DNA from: Rhodobacterales bacterium UBA5972
GTDB taxonomy: Bacteria; Pseudomonadota; Alphaproteobacteria; Rhodobacterales; Rhodobacteraceae
Assembly: GCA_002430125.1 (NCBI GenBank)
Contig: DJBQ01000029.1
Span: forward strand, 6,080-13,565
Direction of reading: 5' to 3'
DNA: 7,486 bases
This document shows, piece after piece, positions 1 to 6,302 of this stretch. The notes under the pieces were generated by a model, which was not told the origin of the DNA, made no database searches, and saw nothing but the letters and a program-made list of their open reading frames with translations. The position numbers and the translations under genes were made by a program. Each line of letters starts with the position of its first letter. Position 1 is the stretch's first letter.

Positions 1-16
1 CATACCGGATACCCTT
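1..16 (-). other. Possible ribosome binding site and start codon of a next operon gene, cut by the window edge
   Basis: On the minus strand the window ends exactly on an ATG (3 to 1). It is preceded by a Shine-Dalgarno-like TAAGGG (17 to 12) with an 8-nt spacer. It lies 42 nt downstream of the SDR stop codon in the same direction, so it could begin another gene of the carnitine operon. No codon beyond the ATG is visible, so nothing can be said about a product. The ATG could also be coincidental. Confidence 0.3.
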
Positions 17-45
17 AGGCGATTGCGTTCAGAAATCAGTTAGCG

Positions 46-807
46 CTAGATTTTCGGGTCGGGGTTCACCGTATGCCCGTCAACCGCGATCACTTGCCCT
101 GATACCAGCCGCGCGGCGGGACTGCCCAGAAACACCGCCATATTCGCGATATCTTCAGCCGTCACAAAACTACCCATTGACGTGCCCGAGGCATAGCCGT
201 GGTAAACCTGATCCCGCGTCATGCCTTTGGCTGCCGCCTCGCGCTGCAAAACGCCCTCCATGCGCGGGCCTTCGACGGAACCCGGACAAATCGCATTGGC
301 GCGAATGCCAAACGGCCCCAATTCCATCGCCAGCGTCTTCATCAACCCGATGACCGCCCACTTAGCCGCCGAATAAGGCGCGCGGTTCGGATAGCCATTT
401 TGCCCGGCGGTTGACGACGTTATGATTATCGCGCCGCTGTTCTGCGCCTTCATCAAAGGCGCCGTATATTTCGCCGCCAGAAACGCGCCTTCAAGATTTA
501 CCGAAACACAAGTCCGCCAGTCCGCAAGGTTGATATCCTCGACCAAAGCTGTCGGACCGGCGATGCCCGCATTCGCACAAAGAACGTCCAAACCGCCCAA
601 TTCGGTCTGCAAATCGACAAACAACGCTGCCATGGCCGGCTCATCAACCACGTCAACCAAAACGCCGTGAATACCAACGGGTAAAGCTGCCAATGCCCCG
701 GCATCCACATCCGTCACCCAAACCCGCGCGCCAGTGGCCGCGAACCCTTTGGCCATCGCCAGCCCAATGCCTGACGCACCGGCGGTAACAAGAACCCGTT
801 GGCTCAT
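46..807 (-). CDS. SDR family NAD(P)-dependent oxidoreductase (carnitine operon)
   Basis: A classical short-chain dehydrogenase of 253 aa, the usual length for the family, with a single Rossmann domain. The cofactor motif near the N-terminus reads TAGASGIG (residues 8-15), a variant of TGxxxGxG in which the first Gly is Ala. D33 at the end of strand beta-2 favours NAD(H) over NADP(H). CANAG (77-81) is the structural NAG motif. N104, S132, Y145 and K149 form the expected catalytic tetrad (YSAAK). The start codon overlaps the stop of the carnitine dehydrogenase gene (ATGA, 4 bp), so translation is probably coupled and the protein belongs to the same pathway. The substrate is not readable from sequence. 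Candidates are D-carnitine/3-dehydrocarnitine, or acetoacetate/3-hydroxybutyrate, since acetoacetate is released by the BKACE step. Family membership is very secure; the role is inference. Confidence 0.95.
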   Translation of the reverse strand: MSQRVLVTAGASGIGLAMAKGFAATGARVWVTDVDAGALAALPVGIHGVLVDVVDEPAMAALFVDLQTELGGLDVLCANAGIAGPTALVEDINLADWRTCVSVNLEGAFLAAKYTAPLMKAQNSGAIIITSSTAGQNGYPNRAPYSAAKWAVIGLMKTLAMELGPFGIRANAICPGSVEGPRMEGVLQREAAAKGMTRDQVYHGYASGTSMGSFVTAEDIANMAVFLGSPAARLVSGQVIAVDGHTVNPDPKI

Positions 808-2261
808 TTCCGTTGCCCCACCGCACGCCCGATGCCTTCAGGGCGGGGCAGTTTGTCGTGATGCGCCTGTATCATCGCCAGCATTTCGCCAACTGCTGCC
901 TTTGGCGCTGTCGTGCGCCGGGTTTCCAGACTTACATGCAGCAATATTTGTTCGCACGTCGCCAGCAACCGGCCGTCGGCATGGTACAAGGAGTTGAAGA
1001 TATGCATCTTCTTGCCCTGCCCATCCAACAGCAACGCCTCGACATAAACCTGATCGCCCGCATTTGCCTCGTTGATGTGCCGGATATGACTTTCAGCGGT
1101 GAAATAACTGTCACCGCCGGCTATATAGTCAGCGTCACACCCACAAAGTTCCATGAACCGGTCGGTGGCCTTGGAAAAACTTTCCAGATACCGCGCCTCG
1201 TTCATATGGCCGTTATAATCGGTCCAATCTATCGGAACGGCGCGGGCCAATGTGCGGATCGGGGCGCTGAAATCAACTGCCGGTTCCGCCGCCCGCAGGC
1301 GCGTATCGTGCTGGTTTAACAGCGCACCCGCCCCCCAGTTCTGGCCTTTCAGCGACCGCATCATCGCCACCAAATTGTTGTCGCGGATCCGTTCCAATTC
1401 GCGGATCGAATGCATGCCGGATTGTGCATCCGATTGATCTGCAATGGTTTTCACCAGATCATCCGTCAACTCAGGCACGTCCATCAACTTGGTCCATGGC
1501 CAGCTGAGGCAAGGACCGAACTGCGCAATAAAATGCGCCATCCCGGCTTCGCCGCCTGCGACGCGGTACGTTTCAAACAACCCCATCTGCGCCCAGCGAA
1601 TGCCAAACCCAAAGCGGATCGCATCATCGATTTCTTCGGTCGTGGCGATCCCGTCCTTGATCAGCCAAAGACCTTCCCGCCAGACCGCTTCAAGGAAGCG
1701 ATCCGCGATATGCGCGTCAATTTCTTTGCGCACCTTCAGGGGTTTCATCCCCAATTCCGTCAGGATTGCAGCCGCTTTGTCAGCTGTGGCCGCCGCAGGG
1801 CTGTCGCCGCCAACGACTTCGATCAACGGCAGCAGATAAACCGGGTTGAACGGGTGGCAGACCACTATCTGCTCGGGGCGGATGGCCCCTTGTTGCAACT
1901 CGGTCGGCTTGAAACCGGATGTGGATGACCCGATCACCGCGTCGACAGAACAATGCGCCTGAATTTCCGCCAAAACCTTGTGCTTGATATCAAGACGTTC
2001 CGGCACACTTTCTTGTATCCAGTCAGCGCCTGTCACCGCTTCAGCAATTGAAGCGGCAAAACTCAGCCGTCCTTCGGGGGGCAAAGCAACATCAGCCAAC
2101 CCAGGCAATGAGCGGCGCGCATTTGCCAAAACCTCGTCAATCTTGCGCCCGGCCTCGGGATCGGGATCGCTGATACGCACGTCCCAGCCGTTCAACAGAA
2201 ACCGCGCGGCCCAACCGCCACCGATCACACCGCCGCCAACAATAGCCGCTGTTTTGGTCAT
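804..2261 (-). CDS. lcdH: L-carnitine 3-dehydrogenase fused to a hotdog (betainyl-CoA) thioesterase
   Basis: A two-domain enzyme of 485 aa. Residues 1 to about 320 are a 3-hydroxyacyl-CoA-dehydrogenase-type fold: an NAD-binding glycine-rich loop GGGVIGGG (9-16), acidic D32 after beta-2, QESVPE (83-88), SSTSGF (112-117) and the catalytic-type HPFNP with H136. Residues about 335-450 are a 4HBT-like hotdog domain with the signature DYNGHMN (348-354). The dehydrogenase should oxidise L-carnitine to 3-dehydrocarnitine with NAD. The hotdog domain should hydrolyse betainyl-CoA, made by the neighbouring BKACE, to glycine betaine and CoA. In Pseudomonas the equivalent activities are on separate proteins, while rhizobial carnitine dehydrogenases also carry the extra domain. 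The start is supported by GGAG (2274-2271) with a 9-nt spacer. The protein is cytoplasmic. The dehydrogenase call is strong; the thioesterase substrate rests on context. Confidence 0.93.
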   Translation of the reverse strand: MTKTAAIVGGGVIGGGWAARFLLNGWDVRISDPDPEAGRKIDEVLANARRSLPGLADVALPPEGRLSFAASIAEAVTGADWIQESVPERLDIKHKVLAEIQAHCSVDAVIGSSTSGFKPTELQQGAIRPEQIVVCHPFNPVYLLPLIEVVGGDSPAAATADKAAAILTELGMKPLKVRKEIDAHIADRFLEAVWREGLWLIKDGIATTEEIDDAIRFGFGIRWAQMGLFETYRVAGGEAGMAHFIAQFGPCLSWPWTKLMDVPELTDDLVKTIADQSDAQSGMHSIRELERIRDNNLVAMMRSLKGQNWGAGALLNQHDTRLRAAEPAVDFSAPIRTLARAVPIDWTDYNGHMNEARYLESFSKATDRFMELCGCDADYIAGGDSYFTAESHIRHINEANAGDQVYVEALLLDGQGKKMHIFNSLYHADGRLLATCEQILLHVSLETRRTTAPKAAVGEMLAMIQAHHDKLPRPEGIGRAVGQRK

Positions 2262-2326
2262 TCTTTCATACTCCGGTTTTTTCTCGCCAAATCATCGGCT
2301 CGCGCGGACTTGCTCCGCATTCAGTG

Positions 2327-2860
2327 TTATTTCTGCAAGACCATCAAAAGCTTGGATGTATCATAGCCATTCTTTTCTAGTGCTGCCTTTGCTTCAGTCA
2401 GTTGTGCTGCACCAATTGCGGCGTCCCGAGCCAAAATCCAGCCGGTTTTTCCCTTAGGTTCACCCACCACAGCGACGGTATACCCTGCATCAAGATAAAG
2501 AACCCAGTAATCGCCCTTAGCAAAGGGCAGCCATGGCACAAAGGTGACTGACAGCTTGCCAGGCGCCACGACACTGGCTTGCCCTTCGATGCGGTCAACC
2601 AAGCCATCCAAAGTGTTTTTCCGACACGTATTAACAACGCGCACCTTTCCGTCGTCACGGCGGGAATACTCGGCGGTCACCCCCACGCAATCGCGCTCGA
2701 AAAAATTCGGAAAGCGGGCAATTTCGTACCATTTGCCGAAGTAGCGCTCCAAATCGACAGGCACGACCCGCATCGAAACTGACCGGTCGCGATAAGTGGC
2801 CGCCTCGGCAATTGTACCAAAGGACAAAGCGGACAAAAGGGCAAAGAAAAAAGACTTCAT
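2327..2860 (-). CDS. Exported lipocalin family protein (Blc-like, no lipobox)
   Basis: A 177-aa protein with an N-terminal signal peptide (hydrophobic stretch about 4-18, likely cleavage after AEA at 18-20). The mature part is a bacterial lipocalin: the first conserved region is YFGKWYEIAR (40-49, with the G-x-W core), followed by ERDC (55-58). A second region VGEPKGKTGWILAR (132-145) matches the WILAR-type strand, and the C-terminal helix ends in GYDTSKLLMV. C58 and C79 could form a disulfide. Enterobacterial Blc is an outer-membrane lipoprotein, but no lipobox cysteine is present here, so a soluble periplasmic protein is expected. Lipocalins bind small hydrophobic ligands such as fatty acids and lysophospholipids. 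The start is well supported by GGAG (2871-2868) with a 7-nt spacer. It sits between two carnitine enzymes, 76 nt after BKACE and 65 nt before the dehydrogenase. Acylcarnitine or membrane-lipid handling is a speculative role. Confidence 0.93.
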   Translation of the reverse strand: MKSFFFALLSALSFGTIAEAATYRDRSVSMRVVPVDLERYFGKWYEIARFPNFFERDCVGVTAEYSRRDDGKVRVVNTCRKNTLDGLVDRIEGQASVVAPGKLSVTFVPWLPFAKGDYWVLYLDAGYTVAVVGEPKGKTGWILARDAAIGAAQLTEAKAALEKNGYDTSKLLMVLQK

Positions 2861-2936
2861 CGAGTAACTCCGTAAAATATGGGTTCGGCAGTAACCTGCT
2901 CCACTTGTCTTATTACGTCGGAACTCGTGGTTCGGA

Positions 2937-3848
2937 TCATACTGCCGCCCTTTTCACCAGCCCCAGTTTGGCGCGCACCTCGGCAGGGCCGATCACCTTT
3001 GCCCCCATGTTCTCGATGATACCAACGGCGCGATCCACCAACTGGTCATTACGCGCCAGAACGCCTTTATCCAGCCAAATATTATCCTCAAGCCCGACCC
3101 TGACATTGCCCCCCGCCAGAACAGAAGCGGCGACATAAGCCATCTGGTTGCGCCCGATGGAAAACCCGGAAAACGTCCAGTCTTTCGGCACGTTATTGAC
3201 CATCGCCATGAAGGTGTTCAGATCATCCGGCGCGCCCCACGGCACCCCCATGCACAATTGCACCAGCGCCGGGCCTTTCAGCACCCCGCGCGCCACCAGA
3301 TCCTTGGCGTACCACAGATGCCCGGTATCAAACGCCTCGATCTCTGGCATCACGCCCATATCGGTCATCATGCCGCCCATCGCGGTTAACATGCCCGGCG
3401 TGTTTGTCATCACATAATCAGCCTCGGCGAAGTTCATCGTGCCGCAATCCAGCGTGCAGATTTCCGGCAGGCATTCGCGCACATGCTGAACCCGCTCGCT
3501 GGCGCCTGCCATGTCGGTGCCGGCCTGTGACAACGGCAATGGGCGTTCTGGGTCGCCGAATATCATGTCGCCGCCCATCCCTGCCGTCAGGTTCAGCACC
3601 ACATCGGTGTCGCTGTCCCTGATCCTGTCGGTGACTTCCCGGTAATAATCCAGCCGCCGAGACGGTTTGCCGGTTTCGGGATCACGCACATGGCAATGCA
3701 CTACGGCGGCCCCGGCCTTGGCAGCGGCAATCGCGCTGTCGGCGATCTGTTTTGGGCTGCGTGGCACGTGCGGGCTGCGATCTTGGGTTCCGCCTGAACC
3801 AGTAATGGCGCAGGTGATGAAAACTTCGCGGTTCATTTCAAGGGGCAT
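2937..3848 (-). CDS. BKACE family (DUF849) beta-keto acid cleavage enzyme, probable 3-dehydrocarnitine:acetyl-CoA trimethylamine transferase
   Basis: A 303-aa TIM-barrel enzyme of the 3-keto-5-aminohexanoate cleavage (Kce/BKACE) family at full length. Visible hallmarks are ITCAITG near the N-terminus (11-17), the Zn-binding HCHVRDP (51-57, with H51 and H53), LNLTAGMGG (85-93), and near the C-terminus RVGLEDN (250-256), which carries the conserved Arg and the metal-ligand Glu (E254). Family members transfer the acyl part of a beta-keto acid to CoA from acetyl-CoA and release acetoacetate. Next to a carnitine dehydrogenase the expected substrate is 3-dehydrocarnitine, giving betainyl-CoA plus acetoacetate. 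It is the promoter-proximal gene of the minus-strand operon. GGAG (3857-3854) lies 5 nt before the chosen ATG. A second in-frame Met at codon 5 aligns with how many homologues begin, but its spacing to GGAG is long. Confidence 0.94.
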   Translation of the reverse strand: MPLEMNREVFITCAITGSGGTQDRSPHVPRSPKQIADSAIAAAKAGAAVVHCHVRDPETGKPSRRLDYYREVTDRIRDSDTDVVLNLTAGMGGDMIFGDPERPLPLSQAGTDMAGASERVQHVRECLPEICTLDCGTMNFAEADYVMTNTPGMLTAMGGMMTDMGVMPEIEAFDTGHLWYAKDLVARGVLKGPALVQLCMGVPWGAPDDLNTFMAMVNNVPKDWTFSGFSIGRNQMAYVAASVLAGGNVRVGLEDNIWLDKGVLARNDQLVDRAVGIIENMGAKVIGPAEVRAKLGLVKRAAV

Positions 3849-3897
3849 TGGGGCTCCGATTCCAAGGTTTTATTCTCTCGCATAATCATGGGACAGC

Positions 3898-3929
3898 TTG
3901 CAGTATCCATTTTTGCAAATTACGATCAA
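3898..3929. promoter_or_regulatory. Candidate divergent promoter/operator between BKACE gene and regulator
   Basis: The short interval between the divergent genes holds an inverted repeat, TTGCA (3898-3902), 11 bp, then TGCAA (3914-3918), a plausible site for the AraC-type regulator. Overlapping it on the plus strand are TTGCAG (3898-3903), a 17-bp spacer and TACGAT (3921-3926), resembling sigma-70 boxes. On the minus strand are TTGATC (3929-3924), a 16-bp spacer and GATACT (3907-3902), which would give the operon a leader of roughly 45 nt containing the BKACE ribosome binding site. Each box matches consensus at about 4-5 of 6 positions. This is inference from motif layout only, and activator-dependent promoters may lack good -35 boxes. 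Confidence 0.35.
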
Positions 3930-3935
3930 GCCTTG

Positions 3936-4916
3936 ATGAAACACGAAGAAAATATCTTTAGCCCTGAAACCAATCCGCTCAGCGTCGGCATCCTGCTTTT
4001 ACCTGACAGCAATATGCTGTCTCTGGCAGCCTGCATTGATCCTTTGCGCGCCGCAAACCGGCGGGCCGACCGCAATGTCTTTAAATGGCGGTTATATTCA
4101 CCCGACGGGGGAGACGTGCCACTGACATCGGCGATCAGCGTTGCAACCGAGGCGCTGACGGCGCGGCCTGACTTTGACGTTTTGATCGTGGTAGCGGGTT
4201 TCAGGCTGACTGAACATACAACCCCGACACTGTTGCGCCGCCTTCGTGATGTGGCCCCGCGCCTTCGGGCAATCGGCGGGGTTGACGGCGGCCCGTGGTT
4301 GCTGGCCCGCTCGGGCTTGCTGGATGGGCAAACCGCGACAACCCATTGGGAGGATTTGGAGGAATTTACAGATGTTTTTCCCGCGATTAACGTCGTGCAG
4401 GACCGGTTTACCATTTCCGGCAAGTATTTCACCGCCGGAGGCGCCATTCCAACGATTGATCTTATGCTGCATCTGATCCAGCGCAGGTTGGGTGCCAAGC
4501 TTGCCCAAAGCGTGGCCGGCGCGTTCATTTACGATGTGGTACAATCCCCGTCAGCCCCGCAACTGCCGGTTTCAACCCAGCGCCTGCAACGCAATTCACC
4601 AAAGCTGGCGCAGGTGATTACGGTTATGGGAAAGTCGATTGAAGACCCGCCCTCGATTGCCACTCTGGCGCGGCAGGCAGGTCTGACCCAACGTGGGCTG
4701 GAACTGTTGTTTCAAAAGCAACTGCGTCAGTCGCCTGGCGCGTTCTTTTTGAACCATCGCCTGCACGAGGCCCGTCGTCTGGCGCTTGATACCGCGCTGT
4801 CGGCCCATGATATCAGTTTACGCGCCGGATTTTCCTCGCAGGCGGTGTTTGCACGGGCGTTCCGGCGGGAATTTGGCATGTCGCTGCGTGATCTGCGGCA
4901 CATGCACCGCCAGTAG
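3936..4916 (+). CDS. cdhR: GlxA/CdhR-type transcriptional regulator (DJ-1/PfpI domain plus AraC HTH)
   Basis: With the start at 3936 the protein has 326 aa. Residues about 14-185 form a DJ-1/PfpI (class I glutamine-amidotransferase-like) sensor domain: LSVGILLLPD (15-24), FDVLIVVAG (80-88), GGVDGGPWLLARSGLLDG (114-131) and GKYFTAGG (162-169). The usual nucleophile-elbow Cys is Asp (D117), so it should be a non-catalytic ligand sensor. Residues about 220-320 are the AraC DNA-binding domain with helix-turn-helix 1 around 239-257 and helix 2 region ISLRAGFSSQAVFARAF (293-309). GATase1-AraC regulators such as CdhR and GbdR control carnitine and betaine catabolism in Pseudomonas. Its divergent position beside the operon suggests the same role, probably as a carnitine-responsive activator. 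An upstream in-frame ATG at 3888 would add 16 residues, but these would lie across the putative promoter. Neither start has a clear ribosome binding site. Confidence 0.9.
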   Translation: MKHEENIFSPETNPLSVGILLLPDSNMLSLAACIDPLRAANRRADRNVFKWRLYSPDGGDVPLTSAISVATEALTARPDFDVLIVVAGFRLTEHTTPTLLRRLRDVAPRLRAIGGVDGGPWLLARSGLLDGQTATTHWEDLEEFTDVFPAINVVQDRFTISGKYFTAGGAIPTIDLMLHLIQRRLGAKLAQSVAGAFIYDVVQSPSAPQLPVSTQRLQRNSPKLAQVITVMGKSIEDPPSIATLARQAGLTQRGLELLFQKQLRQSPGAFFLNHRLHEARRLALDTALSAHDISLRAGFSSQAVFARAFRREFGMSLRDLRHMHRQ

Positions 4917-4987
4917 CAGGCCACCCTTGCGACCGGCTGCATGATTGGATATGTCGGCGGCTTTCTGCAAACCGATATGGTCCCGAA

Positions 4988-6238
4988 ATGCCGCCGCCGA
5001 TCCTTGCCATAGATTTCGGAACCTCAAATTCCGCCGCCGCGATTCTTGACGGCGCGGTTGTCCGGCGGCTGGCAATCGAGGCCGGGGCTGAAACCCTGCC
5101 AACGGCGGTATTTTTTCCAACCGATCACGCTGAGATGCTGATCGGCACCGCGGCGGCGCAGGCGTTGATCGCGGGCGAGGACGGGCGGTATATGCGGGCC
5201 CTGAAAAGCGTGCTGGGGACGACCCTGTTTCACGAGCCCCGGATGATCGGCGCCAAACGCCGCACTCTGGCCGATATCGTCGCGGCCTTTCTGAAAACGG
5301 TGAAACAGCGGGCCGAGGCGCAAACCGGCCAGCGCTTTTCACACGTGTTGTCGGGGCGTCCAGTGCATTTTCACTCCAATGATCCGGACCGGGATGCGCG
5401 CGCGGAACGTGACTTGCGGGGCTGTTACGTTGCGGCGGGGTTTGAACAGGTTGATTTCATGTTTGAACCCGAGGCGGCGGCCTTGGCCAGTCACGGGCTT
5501 GGCGGCGCAGGTGACATCGGGCTGATCGTCGATATCGGCGGCGGGACATCGGATTTTTCGGTGTTTCAGGCGACCGGCGGCAAGGTTGATATTTTTGCCA
5601 GCCACGGCATCCGTCTGGGCGGCACCGATTTTGACCATGCGGTGTCGATGGCCCATGCAATGCCGTATCTCGGGCACGGCGGCGCATTGCGCCGGGTCTT
5701 TGCCCATGGGGTTCTGCCGATGCCCAATGCCCTGTTTGTCGAGCTGTCGACATGGGCGAAAATTCCGTTTCTCTATACCCGCGAAACCCGGCGCGAGGTC
5801 GAGGATATGGTCAAACACGCCGTCAGCCCGCTTGAATTGCGACGTCTGGCACAGGTGATCGAAGATCGTTTGGGCCATGAACTGGCTTTCTCGGTCGAAG
5901 CCGCGAAAATCGCGGCCAATGCGGGTGCACATGCTGCCGCGATCGACATGGGGTTTATCGAGCGCGGCTTGACCGCCCCGATCACGCCAGCATCATTGAA
6001 CGCCTCGCTGACCGGGTTCAGGGATCGCCTGCGCGAGGCGGTTTATGCAACATTGTCCGCCGCACAGGCCAGCCCGGATAAGATCGGATCGGTCATTCTG
6101 GTGGGCGGGTCAAGCCTGATGAACATGATCTCTGACGAAGCCCGCGCCATATGTCCGCAGGCGCGGATCGTGCGGTCGCAAGCCTTTACTGCCGTGGTGG
6201 ACGGTCTGGCACTGGCGACGGGTGTGGGGGCACGCTGA
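4988..6238 (+). CDS. Hsp70 family protein, YegD-like, without substrate-binding domain
   Basis: A 416-aa protein of the actin/Hsp70 ATPase superfamily. It shows the phosphate-1 motif IDFGTSNSA (8-16), the EPEAAA connect motif (160-165), phosphate-2 VDIGGGTSDFSVF (181-193), GGTDFD (211-216) and the adenosine motif VILVGGSSLMNMI (369-381). It ends shortly after the ATPase fold, about 200 residues shorter than DnaK, and lacks the peptide-binding beta-sandwich and lid. This matches the YegD group of DnaK-like proteins, whose cellular role is poorly known. No signal peptide or membrane segment is visible. It lies 71 nt after the regulator on the same strand, so co-transcription is possible but no functional link to carnitine is evident. 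No Shine-Dalgarno sequence precedes the ATG, but the conserved phosphate-1 motif begins only seven residues in, which supports this start. Confidence 0.92.
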   Translation: MPPPILAIDFGTSNSAAAILDGAVVRRLAIEAGAETLPTAVFFPTDHAEMLIGTAAAQALIAGEDGRYMRALKSVLGTTLFHEPRMIGAKRRTLADIVAAFLKTVKQRAEAQTGQRFSHVLSGRPVHFHSNDPDRDARAERDLRGCYVAAGFEQVDFMFEPEAAALASHGLGGAGDIGLIVDIGGGTSDFSVFQATGGKVDIFASHGIRLGGTDFDHAVSMAHAMPYLGHGGALRRVFAHGVLPMPNALFVELSTWAKIPFLYTRETRREVEDMVKHAVSPLELRRLAQVIEDRLGHELAFSVEAAKIAANAGAHAAAIDMGFIERGLTAPITPASLNASLTGFRDRLREAVYATLSAAQASPDKIGSVILVGGSSLMNMISDEARAICPQARIVRSQAFTAVVDGLALATGVGAR

Positions 6239-6259
6239 GGTCCGGTTGCGGCTTCTTTA

Positions 6260-6290
6260 ATCGCCCCATTGCAAGGCGCAAGGGGGCGAT
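6260..6290. terminator. Hairpin between convergent genes, probable bidirectional terminator
   Basis: ATCGCCCC (6260-6267) pairs perfectly with GGGGCGAT (6283-6290). Inside, after one mismatch, TTGC (6269-6272) pairs with GCAA (6278-6281) around a 5-nt loop. The 12-bp imperfect stem lies in the 64-bp gap between the stops of the Hsp70-like gene and the DsrE-family gene, the expected place for a shared terminator. The T-tracts on both sides are weak (TTT downstream on plus, TAAAGAAG on minus), so it could act by structure alone or mainly protect 3' ends. Confidence 0.65.
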
Positions 6291-6302
6291 CAGGTTTCTG
6301 GG

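Noticed and set aside
813..1928. Long open frames on the plus strand (813-1319 and 1410-1928) opposite the carnitine dehydrogenase fusion
   Set aside because: They are antisense to a well-supported gene, show no recognisable domain, lack good start contexts and are typical shadows in G+C-rich coding DNA.
2304..2318. GCGGA-N5-TCCGC hairpin between the lipocalin and carnitine dehydrogenase genes
   Set aside because: A 5-bp stem with no T-run downstream on the minus strand. It could occur by chance in G+C-rich DNA and is too weak to call an attenuator.
2861..2936. Small inverted repeats in the BKACE-lipocalin gap (GCAG-TAAC-CTGC at 2888-2899, and GAAC-N5-GTTC further right)
   Set aside because: Stems are only 4 bp and have no T-tract. 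The GAAC/GTTC pair has the wrong spacing and orientation for a LexA box. Neither is good evidence for a terminator or operator.
4098..4544. Minus-strand open frames opposite the regulator gene
   Set aside because: Low-complexity, Arg/Ser/Pro-rich translations with no domain; the plus strand clearly encodes the GlxA-type regulator.
5339..5932. 197-codon minus-strand open frame inside the Hsp70-like gene
   Set aside because: It is a shadow of the strongly conserved plus-strand ATPase motifs and has no homologous pattern of its own.
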